From Chamaelirium japonicum (lineage: Eukaryota; Streptophyta; Magnoliopsida; Liliales; Melanthiaceae): a DNA stretch of 64,000 nt. Position 1 is the first letter of the stretch; each line of letters begins with the position of its first letter. The stretch spans positions 52,583,428 through 52,647,427 of the forward strand of contig OX393552.1 in assembly GCA_947650365.1 (NCBI GenBank), in the 5' to 3' direction. The notes beneath the pieces are model-generated. The model was not told the DNA's origin. It made no database searches and saw only the letters and a program-made list of their open reading frames with translations. Below are positions 1-10,579 of the stretch, in pieces. A program made the position numbers and the translations under genes.

Positions 1-787
1 CCGGGAACGACGCTCCCTCACCTCCCTCACTACCGAATGAATCCATCTGAATATGAGGAGTTGCGTCGACAGGTTACTGAGTTACTGCAAAAGGGACTAA
101 TCCAAGAAAGCATGAGTCCGTTGTATACTTGTACTTCTGACTCCCAAGAAAGATGGGACATGGAGAATGTGCATATATTGTCTTGCCATCAATCAGATAA
201 CTGTCAAGTATAGATTTTTGATTCCCCGATTGGACGATATGCTTGACATGCTACATGGCGCGAAATTTTTTTCGAATATTGATCTTCGTAGTGGGTATCA
301 CCAGATCCGCATACGACCTAGTGATGAATGGAAGACTACATTTAATACTCGGGAAGGACTATATGAATGGTTAGTAATGCCATTTGGTTTGTCAAACGCA
401 CCAAGTACTTGTATGAGGTTCATGAATCAGGTGCTCAGACCATTCATCGGGATGGTTGTTGTCGTATACTTTGACGACATCCTTATCTATAGTACGATAC
501 CCGAAGAGCATGTCGAGCACTTGCGAGAAGTCCTAAAAATGCTAAGGAAAGATAAGTTGTATATCAATCTGAAGAAGTGTACCTTTCTGACAGATAGCTT
601 GACCTTTCTAGGCTACATTGTGTGCTTAGAAGTAATACGGGTCGATCCAGAGAAGGTTGAAGCCATCAAGTCATGGCTCGTTCCAAAGAACGTTAGTGAT
701 GTGCGACGGTTCCATGGTCTAGCGTCGTTTTATCGCAATTCATTAAGAACTTTAGTTCCGTCATTGCACCTCTCACCAACTGTATGA
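1..787 (+). pseudogene. gypsy reverse transcriptase, frameshifted
   Basis: Frame 1 from position 1 carries the segment leading into RT ([20 protein letters not shown]). A one-base frameshift near 125-140 moves the reading to frame 2. There the RT core reads [11 protein letters not shown], then the catalytic YFDD box at 467-478, and continues to a stop at 785-787 before the RNase H region. The canonical gypsy box is Y-x-D-D, so the two aspartates are kept. The pol fragment is inactive because of the frame break. Confidence 0.88.
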
Positions 788-1522
788 AGAAAGGTGGTTT
801 TCTTTGGACCCTGAAGTCGAAGCGAGTTTCGATCTCATCAAAACCAAGATGATTAGTGCTCTAGTTTTGGCACTCCCAAACTTTGATAAGGTCTTTGAGA
901 TTGATTGTGATGCCTCTCACATCGGGATAAGTCTATAAGAGCAGTCCTTAGTCAAGAGGGACGTCTCGTTGCATTTTTCAGTGAAAAGCTGAATGCCGCG
1001 CGTTTAAATTATTCAACATACGACATTGAGTTTTACGCGGTCGTTCAAGCCCTCAAGCACTGGAGGCATTACTTGATCCAACGAGAGTTTGTACTTAATT
1101 CTGACCACGAGGCACTTCGCTATCTGAAGTCTCAGCGTAGATTGAACCAACGTCATGCTAAGTGGTCTAATTTCTAGCAAGAGTATACATTACAGCCCGT
1201 CATTGCTTCTTTTGATGCTGGAGTTCGGAACAGAGCTGAAGATGCTATGAGGCGACGAGGCATGATGTTAATCACTTTACAGCCCGCCGTTGCTTCTTTT
1301 GATGCTCTGAAAGTGATGTACGCGATTGATCCGTACTTCGGTCCCATCTGGGAATTTTGTCAAGAAATGGGCACTGATCCCACGACATTCAAGATGAATT
1401 CTTGTTTCGTGGTACCCGTCTGTGCATTCCTAAGTGTTCCCTTTGCGCGAGTCTTGTCTAAAACACCCATGAGGGGACCGCCTCTGACGAAACCTCTGAC
1501 AAGTCATTTAGAGGTACGTTGA
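788..1522 (+). pseudogene. gypsy RNase H and integrase N-terminal zinc region, degraded
   Basis: The stretch contains an RNase H block (FEIDCDASH near 895-920), then a frame change near 935-945. After it the frame reads through NSDHEALRYL near 1095-1125, as in gypsy RNase H. A TAG at 1177-1179 interrupts the end of this region. Further on, 1247-1522 is an open stretch of 91 codons in which a phrase (TLQPxxASFDA) occurs twice within 80 bp, suggesting a small local duplication. No intact domain remains. Confidence 0.75.
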
Positions 1523-1584
1523 TCCATGACTTGCACGGAAGTAATTTGTGAGATCATTTTGGCCAAACCAAAACTATTGAGTAT

Positions 1585-2385
1585 GTGGAGAAGCGCTACT
1601 TTTGGCCCTACATAAGAAAAGGTGTTAAGTTTGTCAAACCCTGTCGAACCTGTCAAATGTTCAAAGGCAGAAAGCAGAACACAGGTCTTTACATTCCTCT
1701 ACCAATCCCTGCTCTTCCTTGGGAAGATATCACCATGGATTTCATTGTGGGTCTACCTCGAACAATTCGGCATGTAGATTCATTATTTGTGGTTGCTGAT
1801 CGATTTTCTAAAATGGCACATTTCATACCATGTAGGAAAACTTCTGATGCATCTCATGTTGCCGAGTTATTCTTTAGGGAAGTTGTTCATCTGCATGGCA
1901 TTCTGGACGGTCATTCACATCTGATAGGGACTAGATTTCTGAGTCACTTTTAGCGTACTCTTTGGTCAAAGGTAGGAACTAAACTTCAATACAGTAGCAC
2001 GTACCACCCTCAAACTGACGGACAAACGAAAGTTGTTAACTGTAGCCTTAGGGATATGCTTCGATGTCTAGCGGATGAAAGACTGAAACAGTGGGATGTA
2101 GTTTTAGAACAATCTGAATTCACATATAATAGTTCAATTAATTGTTCAGTAGGTAAAACTTCTTTTGAAATTGTCTATGGCTATATTATTCCCTATTTCC
2201 TAGATAGAACTGCCTTACAACCTACAGGTCCTGCAAGTGTCGATGCCGATGAATTCCTTGATCACATCAAGACCGTACAACAAGTGTCGCTTGAGAAACT
2301 GAGGGAAAGCAATGCCAGGTATAAGGCAAGCGCAGATCTATACAGACGAGAGAGCGGTTTCCCACAGGTTCTTATAGGAAGCTGA
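1585..2385 (+). pseudogene. gypsy integrase core, catalytic Glu lost
   Basis: The open segment 1585-1953 reads YFWPYIRKGV, then the HHCC-end CRTCQMFKG, then TMDFIVGLPR carrying the first catalytic Asp. The region of the second Asp is garbled (HSHLIGTRFLSHF) and followed by a TAG at 1951-1953. In 2011-2385 the block around GQTKVVN has Lys (codon 2029-2031) where Ty3-gypsy integrases carry the catalytic Glu. The remainder matches the integrase tail up to a stop at 2383-2385. The enzyme would be dead on several counts. Confidence 0.85.
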
Positions 2386-2601
2386 GCCAGAAGACGTTTG
2401 GTCCCTTTCGAGTTCTCCGAGCGTTGGGACCCAATGCTTACCTGCTGGACTTGCCAGAGGACATGCTGATATCGCCGATCTTTAACATCTCAGAGTTGTT
2501 CCCTTTCCATGGAGACTTGCCAGATATGCCTACAATGCCACATATCCCTTTATCAGATGCGCAGAGAGACGAGACAGAGCAGATACAGTAGGTAGTTGAC
2601 G
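2386..2601 (+). pseudogene. gypsy integrase C-terminal tail
   Basis: After a frameshift the sequence reads QKTFGPFRVLRALGPNAYLL and DMLISPIFNISELFPF, the usual end of plant Ty3-gypsy polyproteins without a chromodomain. A TAG lies near 2589-2592. Between here and the polypurine tract at about 2769 there is no further coding signal. Confidence 0.75.
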
Positions 2602-2779
2602 TCAGAGAGCTTGCTACCCGCCACAGTGTTTTCTGACGATTCCTCGTTCGGTGGGTAGGTAGGCCACTTTCAGACTGTACTTGGGTGGAGGAGCGGCAGT
2701 TGCGAGCGTAGTGACCCGATCTCATATAGCAGCTAGACGGCCACTCGATGGAGTCGAGTTCTTTTTAGGCTGGGGGAGT

Positions 2780-4209
2780 TGATGTAGCATGATCAGCACC
2801 ATCAGAACATCGCCACATCTTCAGTTCGATGCCAGAGACTCTTATTTTAGTCGTTTTTATTTTATGCATGGAGAACATTTATCACATCGGGACTTTTAGT
2901 CGTTTACTTCAGTTTTTGGCCTATTTTTACATTTTATATTAGTAGTGTTATTGCCCAATTCATTGGGGATGTCCATGATCTCATCCGAGGGCTTTTCGGA
3001 TTGAATCCGGACATTTTCGGGTGAGTTTTCTGTATTATATTAATAAAATATGGGTGGGTGGGTGTGTTTGCGGGGTACCAACGGATGGAATTAAGTCTCG
3101 AAATGACGGTTAGGTGGCAAATAACCTAAAATTTTGATGACTTGGTATATTGGGCTTTAGTTAGAAACTAATTGGGCTTATCTTAAGCCGAATAGGGCTT
3201 CACAAGAAAGATGCTGCTCCTCTCTCTCTCACCTACGCACGACCCCCCCCCCCCCTTCCACCCCTTGTCCGCGCGGAACCCGAGCCACCCGACCCCTTGT
3301 TGTCGTCCCCTCTCCTCTCTCTCTATTTCTCCCTTGTTTCTCTCTTTTCCTTTCCTTTTTGGCCAAGCACATCTCCGCCATCCCCTTTTGTTTTCCTCAA
3401 TCAAAACCATCCGTTGGGAAACTCTAGTTTTACAAAAGAGAGATGGAGGAAAAATTTAGATCTTGTTTGCTGAAATTCGTGCCTCCGTGTGAGAGCTTCC
3501 GGGAGAGACTCACGTCCCCGACTCCCGCCGCTTCCTCGACTTCGCCTCGAGATGATCTGTGACTTCGCCTTGCATAGGCATTGACTTGTTCTTCCGAAGG
3601 ATCCGGCTTCGCTCGACGTCCGGCCTTGCTCCGTGAGCAGGATCATCGGCGCATCCTCGCATCAATCCACAGCGCCCGGCAACATATATCCTTTTGTTTT
3701 ATTTTTCCTCCGCTTCTGCATCGTTTCCACCTTTTTTCATCGCCTCTGCTCCGCATCGCAGCTGTATCCATTCTTGTTTCATCTCTAGTTGATGCCTAAT
3801 ATATGCCAGATTATCATAATTAGCACCTTTATTCTATCGGTAGCCCTAGCAAGCATCCATAGCCTTCTTTTCTATTAAAATCTGATGCATGCCCCTCTTT
3901 TAAATTAGTTATCTATTGTGCGATTAATGTTATTATAAGCTGAATTTTGTTTTTCGTGATAATATCACATCTTTACTTATTAGGTTTTAATCTTTGCTTT
4001 ATTTTGGGTACATGGTCCTTTAAAACTACGTGAAATAACCTATGTTTGCTATCTTTTGCGTTATACGGCGCCATATTGATATTTAAACCCTAGTTTGTTG
4101 GCCAAGGAGAAGCCCTAAGGGCTTAAGATTGTAGCGCATTTTATCGGAGCCTACATCAAGTTGCCGTAAGGGCGTAAGATTGTAATGCGCCTTATTGGAG
4201 CCTACATCA
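2780..4209 (+). repeat. 3' LTR of gypsy element (1430 bp)
   Basis: It starts TGATGTAGCATGATCAGCAC directly after a purine tract (ggctgggggagt) and ends GAGCCTACATCA. The termini form an 8-bp inverted repeat, TGATGTAG/CTACATCA. The same LTR in inverted orientation is complete at 37978-39305, which confirms both ends. It contains a poly-C run near 3243 and a CT-rich tract to about 3360. Confidence 0.88.
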
Positions 4210-4668
4210 CTAACCCAAGATTGTGACAAGCTCTAACGATTGAATACTGTAGACGAGACATTGTCTACCACCGTCTGATGTTCTGTCCATGGTTATTTGT
4301 ATCGTACGATATATGCATGATATGATACATTTCAGCAGGAAAACGATATGTATCGTGTGTATGTATCAATTTTGACTGTATTGGATGATACACAATACAC
4401 GATACAATACCCATCGTGTGATACAATGAAAGTGAGGGTTTTGGGTTTTTTCTCTCTTATGTCCCTTAAGGAGTCAAAGGACTATAGAAGTCTATTCAGA
4501 TTTTTTTTCTTTTTGTTTCTTAAGGTCTTGAAGGACCATATAAGTCCCCTTGTGTTTTTTTTTTTTTTGAGATAATTCCTCTTTGAGAGAAAGAGGATGG
4601 GGTTAAGCCGTACCCCAAGTTATATTATTAATAATAAAGGGCCATATAAGTCCCCTAGTGTTGAAAAG
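4210..4668. other. Intron sequence, nothing recognised
   Basis: The stretch is AT-rich, with a run of short GATACA/CGATA-like words (4295-4430) and T-runs. A phrase near 4570-4640, ending in TTATTAATAATAAA, looks like the tail of some old repeat, but I cannot assign it. Confidence 0.5.
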
Positions 4669-5172
4669 CAAGGTTTTAAATGTCGTTTTTGGTGTCCATG
4701 TCGGTCGGCCAAAAAAAGAAAATTTTTTGTTTTTCGGTAATTTATCGGTGGAAAATTTGTAAAGTGGAAAGACAAATTTCGGTGGAAATATTTCGTTTTT
4801 CGGTCAAATTTCGGTGTTTTTCGATTGAAATTTATCATTTTTCGGTCAAATTTCGATTTTGTTTGTTTGATATGAAAAAGATGGAATATTTCATCAATAA
4901 TTCAGGATAAAGATCGTAGTAAAATATTGTCTATTATGAAAAAAAAATCAAAATTGAGGAAAAATATAATTTCTTACTGATAAAGATGAGCTTTGTTTTG
5001 TTAAAAAAATAAAAATTTTCAGTGAAATTGTATGGAAAAAAAACATAATGTTGGATTTCGGTCAAATGTTGGTCATTTCGGTCAAATGTCGGTCATTCGG
5101 CTGACATTTCGTTATGTCGGAAGAAAATTTGGTACTATTAAAAATTCGGTCAATTTATATGTCGGAACCTTG
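4669..5172. mobile_element. Probable hAT-type non-autonomous element (CAAGGTT ends)
   Basis: The segment begins CAAGGTTTTAAATGTCG and ends CGGAACCTTG, giving 7-bp inverted termini. The flanks TTGAAAAG (4661-4668) and AAAAAAAG (5173-5180) agree at 6 of 8 positions, so a decayed 8-bp duplication is possible. The interior is full of degenerate TTTCGGTCAAAT subterminal words. No coding capacity is seen. Confidence 0.55.
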
Positions 5173-6593
5173 AAAAAAAGACATATTTCAGTGATTTCGT
5201 AGAAAATTTGTCAACATTTGATTCCATGTTGAAATGGCACTTTTAACCATTTCTAACCTAGGCGAACAGATTGGGATATTTGGGAGTTTTTTAGGGGTTC
5301 AGAAATCTTCTTTTATCTTTTTATAGAGTTGTCAAATCCATTGCCATTTTTTCTAAAGTTTTCTAGAGATTGAGGGGGACCAAATACATATAATTTCTTC
5401 AAGCTTTATAGTATTTTTTGGAAAGATCCATTCGAAGCCCACAAAGAGCTGTTGAAGAAGATGAGGTTTAAATTTCTTTTTTGAGTGACTCAAAGTGGTA
5501 AGAACCTTTCTGACTTAATTCTTTTTTACGTAAATTGCATATAAAGGGTAGAAGAAAGTTTATGTTGGAACAAATATATGGATAAATCATAGATCATACT
5601 TCTCTATGGTTACTTTTTGATACAAGGATGCAATGGGAAATGAAAGGGGCTGTCTTACTCTTCTACACAAACTTTTAACATTTGATGTTCTAGTAATTTT
5701 TTTTCTTATTTGTTTATATATGTATATATTTTAAAATATATAAAATTTTAATGTATGTTACGCTACACGATATGGCAACCTTCTCAGTTGGAATGTATTT
5801 TCTTTAAGCTTCCCATATGCCCGTGGGGTCCTCAAGATTCGTGTGAAATCTGGGCGCAGAAACTGAGAACTGCATCCTTTGTTTCCGTAAAACCGCAAGC
5901 CCCGTGTTTTGTTTTTCTTCCCCTCTCCTTGCTACATGAAATTTCATGTCACTCTCTATTCAATCTGTATAAGGTTCTCCTAAAACTCTGAAAAAACTGC
6001 AGATCTAAAATATAGAAGAAACCCTTGTTTCCAGACAGTTGTCATCTCTCGAAACACTGTCTTATCCGACCCCTCGTCTGGCTTCTTCAATCCCCTCTTC
6101 TAGTCCATAGCTTCTAACCTCTCCAGCAGTCTCAATCTTCTTCTTGTGCAGATTGCCATTAGGAAGTTCTCTTTCTATTTACAAACTTCATCTTGGCTCG
6201 ATGGCTTCTAGACATGTTCTAGTCCGTCGTCTCACCTTCCACCACTTCACTCTCGATGGAGAAGGTGATAAGCGATGGTTCCAGCTACATCCACACATAG
6301 TTCTGGTGGATCCACAAGGGTAACATCATACCATCTCTTTTTTATCTTGTTTTGGAGCTATGTTAATCTTGTTACTATCATTATGGTTTGCTGTTTTGAG
6401 ATTTATGCACGCTGTTTCGCATCCACTCCACATATTTTGGGCCTTTATTTGCTCTATTTAGTCTTGGGCCTTTGGTGAGATACATCCGTGTTTTGGCATT
6501 TATTTTTACCATTGTTCTTTGCTTGTTATTGTTGCAACTATGCATGCTAATTTCTATTTGGGTTTGGATTAATTGAGATGCACTAGGAATTTG
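5173..6593. other. Intron sequence, nothing firmly recognised
   Basis: AT-rich sequence with no domain match. A 40-codon frame from the ATG at 6201 to the TAA at 6321 follows a short pyrimidine-rich leader, but I see no domain in it and do not call it a gene. Confidence 0.5.
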
Positions 6594-7177
6594 TAGGGGT
6601 GTGCATCGGTTCGCAACCGACCTATTTAGGCAAAACCCAAACCGATCCAACCTAGGTCGGTTTTGAGAATTTTCAATCCGATCCAAACCGATTTGAGACT
6701 GAAATCCAATCCGATTAAAGTCGGTTTGGATTGGATTGGATGGTCGGTTTGGGCTTTTTGACCCATATGCTTACTAGGCTTTTCTTTGTTTTTATTTGGA
6801 TCTAGTTTCAATGTTAAAATAATTATTTCAAAAGTTATAAAATGAGACTACATTACTAACCAAATTGTCCAATGCCAAATTACCAATAACAATACATGAT
6901 TCCATTGCAATGACTAGAAAAAAAATATGTTCTCAAATTATAACAACTACTGTTATGTCCATTACCACAATATTCATTTCCATAAAATATTAAAAAATAC
7001 AAAGTTCGGTTCAGTTGGGCTTAGGTCGGTTTTAAATGTACAAATCCGATAACCGATCCAATCAATCGGTTTTTAAAAATCCTGATCCAATTCGATCCAT
7101 TGAGTGTGTTGAAACCGATCAAAATCGGTCAGTTTGGTTTGGTTTGCTTGGTTTGGTTTGGATCCTGCACACCCTTA
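6594..7177. mobile_element. hAT-type MITE, 584 bp, near-perfect 8-bp TSD
   Basis: The ends are TAGGGGTGTGCA and TGCACACCCTTA, inverted with one mismatch in 12. The flanks are GGAATTTG (6586-6593) and GGTATTTG (7178-7185), 7 of 8 identical. Subterminal regions are packed with CCGATCCAA/TTGGATTGG words, a pattern typical of hAT-type elements. No transposase is present. Confidence 0.8.
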
Positions 7178-7185
7178 GGTATTTG

Positions 7186-8734
7186 CATGATCATGAGTCA
7201 ACGTGCTTAAGTGCTCTGGAGATTTAACTCATTATTGTTGTTTATTTGCATTGTTAGTTGAATATATATCCTAGAATATTAGTTTGAGCCATAAATCTTT
7301 CCTAAAATAACATGGAACGGTAAGACCTTCGGTATAGGGCTGAACAATAAAAAATGAAACGCACAAGAAATAAGAAACCTATGCAAAAGACACACAAGTT
7401 TAGATGGAAACCCAAATCTGTGAAAATCATGGAGCTACACCAAATCCACTATCCTTTAGGAAAAAACGAAGAATAAAATCAATTACAATGGATGCGGGGT
7501 GCACCCTTTCACCTACTATTATGGTTACAGATGTGGATGTACAAAAATGCCATCTAACGAGCATTCTCAAAAAATTCACAAAAGTTGTTATCTGATGACC
7601 AATACTATCAGTAACGTGGCTGAAGCCTATGTCCATCTGCACTAAGCGAGAGAGAGGAGGCTTGCCAATACAATGCTATGAGCTCGAGGACCATGAAAAT
7701 TGCTTGTTGGTGCCACTTCAAAGGCATTCTAGCATTCGTGGAAATGTTCCCCTCTACTGCTTAGAAGATAGGAGGGGTGTTTGGGTTGAGAGGTTGAGAA
7801 AGGGTTTGTTCCGATGGGAAGGGGATGGTGGGGGAGATGATGAGATTATTTTTTTGTTATTCCTTATATCTAACTTTCCCCAGAATCATATCGAAATGTA
7901 GCTTGTGGGGTTTACACAAACGACAACGCTTCAGGTACACAGGTCTATGAATTACTGTAGTAAAAATGTTGTAGCATAGAACGTGTGTGTGTTGTTCTAA
8001 TTTGTGCCACAGAGATAAATGCATTTTCTTTATCAAATATTTGCCTTCTATCCTCTTCGTGAACCTCTTCGTCAATCATCTTTTCTATTTTGGGAGAACT
8101 TTGGAGGGTTGCTCCCCAATTGCATAAGTTTAAGCCGTGTAACTAATATGGTAGGCCCCCCACCCTCCAACTGGTTTTTTGTGATTCATGGCAGGCCCCT
8201 CTATTGCCAAAGTTTGCCTAGATCTGGAGTATGACATCAGGTTGGAAGGGTTGACGTTAGGTTCACAATCAATGGCAAAAATTTGCTCAATATTTTGGGA
8301 GCTTTTTTTATTAGAATTGTGCATTTAATTGAACCTGTCTTAATGGGGTAAGTTTTGGTTGATGGCGGTCAAGATGGGTTTGTTGTTGATGATGATGATG
8401 ATGCTGATTATAATTATGTGTTTGTGTTTCTAAAGGTACTTATCTGCTCCTTGCCTCAGGGGAATCTTACCCTTCCATATTGCTCAAAATGTTTTTTTTT
8501 TGCCGGTTCTTGTGATTTCTTTGACCAATCACTTCCCAAGTTTTTGTCAAATTTATTTATAAACCTTGGATAGTCACAATTCTTACATATTTGCCTGTCC
8601 AAATTATGTTTGCCATGAGGTTACTAAGTAGACAATTAGAAGACTATTGATTGGGCCTGATATCAACCTTATTTATTCTCGTTTCCTTTTAACTCCAGAT
8701 TCTGAATTAAGTGCTATATTGATTTTTGCCACAG
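7186..8734. other. Intron sequence upstream of first visible CAMTA exon
   Basis: No exon of the CG-1 domain is recognisable here. About 8105-8410 looks like a diverged copy of the repeat with a (GAT)n tail described at 43030-43260. The final bases form the pyrimidine-rich acceptor of the exon at 8735. Confidence 0.5.
8105..8415 (+). repeat. Dispersed repeat with (GAT)n tail, copy A (diverged)
   Basis: It shares ordered words with the copy at 43030-43260 (GTTGCTCCC, then CCCCTCTATTGCC, then GACATCAGGTTG) and ends in GATGATGATGATGAT near 8386-8401. The class is unknown. This is the most diverged of four copies in this gene. Confidence 0.45.
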
Positions 8735-9142
8735 GGTAGCCTTTTTCCATCTCAGGGGACATCCTTTGAAAATTCAACTGATAAGCAAATAAGCGGGAGT
8801 TATTTTCAAATGGGCGAGGATCAAGAGGGCCCATCACCACTGCACAAGACTATGAATTCAAATTCTCAAGAAACAGACTTGCTCGTAAATCCTGCATGCA
8901 TCAATGAAACCCTGGGGATCTTTAATAATGATAACTTCCTAAGTCAGAGTAGTTTTGGACGGTGGAATTACATGAATGATGATTCCGTTGGATCATTGCC
9001 TAATCTACAGCTGGAGATCCCAAATTTGAATGGTCATACATCAGATGCGCCCGTGATAATGAATGATTCTTTAACTCAAGAACAAGTTTTCTGTATTACA
9101 GACATCTCACCTGCATGGGCTTATTGCTCAGAAGAAACCAAG
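8735..9142 (+). CDS. CAMTA exon: variable linker and start of TIG domain
   Basis: This exon encodes 136 whole codons. The first 110 or so residues are the polar, low-conservation linker that follows CG-1 in plant CAMTAs, including the SSFGRW motif typical of this family. The last part, QVFCITDISPAWAYCSEETK, is the conserved opening of the TIG (IPT) immunoglobulin-like domain. The acceptor is a good pyrimidine-rich tract ending in ccacag at 8734. The donor after AAG is gttttt, far from the gtaagt consensus, yet the coding joins exactly to the next TIG exon. Reading through this donor adds about 22 intron codons and then stops before the TIG core. Confidence 0.93.
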
Positions 9143-9307
9143 GTTTTTTTTGTTATCTATAAATTTGTACCATTTTTTCATATATCCTCTTCTTGCTGCC
9201 CATTATGAATTTTAGAAAACATAGTAGACATGGTTAGTGACAACAGATATAGTTATTTGTTTTGGTTGCAGTTTCCATATTCAGAATAAGTTGCTAAATA
9301 ATTTTTA

Positions 9308-9990
9308 CGATGCAGTCAAAGTCGGTAGTCGGCCCTAGTCGGCCAAGGGCCGACTAGGACTAGTTGGGACTAATTCGGGACTAGTCAGTCAAACCTTATT
9401 CTAACCCCTCCCCCCTCCCTAAACATAAATGATATATGAACTAGCATAAATGTCAATAAGTATATGATATTAGTCGGTCAATAACAATACATACCTTCAT
9501 ACTTCACAGCATGGGTATAAATACATAACTACATAAGTAACATAACACAGTTGTATTGGCTTCATGCCCATGTCAGAAGACTCAGAACTAAGAATTCATC
9601 ACAATATATGTTTGATGATGTTTAATCTGTGAACAACCCCAATTTTGATTATAGGGTTATATGGATGTCAACAAATAAACAATAATTATTTGTCTATGTT
9701 TTTATCTAAGATTCTTAAGTGCTCAACAGATGATTACAGGGAAGAGCCATAGTTGTGAGTCTTGCGACTCAAGACTTTGAGCCAATGTAAAAAAATCCAA
9801 ACAAAATTGCTTGCAAAGACTCCTTGCAAACAAAAATTTTTGCTTGCAGAATGCTGCTTGGGGACTAGTCGGAGTCGCTAGTCGGGGACTAGTCGGGATT
9901 CCGCCCAGCAATGACAGGATCAGAATTAATCGGTCAGCAAAATGCCGCCTGGGGACTAGTCACCGACTAGTCCCGATTTTGATAGCATAG
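9308..9990. mobile_element. hAT-type MITE, 683 bp, perfect 8-bp TSD AATTTTTA
   Basis: It is flanked by AATTTTTA at 9300-9307 and 9991-9998. The termini CGATGCAGTCAAAGTCGG and CCGATTTTGATAGCATAG are inverted with 14 of 18 matches. Both ends are rich in GACTAGTCGG words. No transposase frame is present. Confidence 0.82.
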
Positions 9991-10579
9991 AATTTTTATC
10001 ACTAATATCTTCGATCCTATCTCCTATAATCCATTTTCTCTTTGATAATAAAAAACGAAAATGCTTAAAAGTCCTTATGTGATATAAATATGGTGCCAAG
10101 ATACTTAAAGTTGGTGATCTATCCAATATTGTGATTAACTCCTATACTGTGGCTATGCTAGTTCTTACTTAGCCTCTTAGGTGACTGTGAATAGCATCGT
10201 GTAACTGAGCTTTAAAAAGGTTAAAAGTGTCTTCATGCCTGGTAGATGTATGAAGGGTAAGGCATTGTAGTTATTTGGAATGCCTTTAAAAGTAATTAAG
10301 CATTATTATCTCAAGGAATTCCCTGCATTAATATCAAGAACATGTGGCTGATGATATATAGAACAAGCATCTAGACCTCTTCTTGCTTGCAGATGGCTTC
10401 AAATTAATCATAAACGGAGCAGGTGGAGATGCATGCCATCTTAAATTAATTGTCTGATTCAGTTACTAGACCGATGGGCAATTGAGACAAAATGAGATAA
10501 CAGAGGCACTTCGTTTATGACAATGTTTGTTGTATGTGCGGAAAAAAAGATTCGGGTTGTTTTTATTGCGAGCACACGA

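Larger units (their letters stand above)
1..4209 (+). mobile_element. Ty3-gypsy LTR retrotransposon, 5'-truncated by window edge
   Basis: The window opens inside the pol region just before reverse transcriptase. RT, RNase H, integrase and the C-terminal tail follow in order, then a polypurine tract (2769-2779) and a 3' LTR (2780-4209). The element is broken by frameshifts and stops and cannot encode a working polyprotein. The domain order RT-RNaseH-IN marks it as Ty3-gypsy. Its LTR is the same family as the inverted solo LTR at 37978-39305. It most likely lies in a CAMTA intron upstream of 8735, since no other gene is seen between. Confidence 0.9.

Noticed and set aside
6201..6323. 40-codon ATG frame after a pyrimidine-rich leader
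   Set aside because: Too short, with no domain, and although a GT follows nearby there is no partner exon I can identify.
1..8734. CG-1 DNA-binding exons of CAMTA
   Set aside because: I looked for the CG-1 motifs in all frames upstream of 8735 and found none, so they must lie before the window.
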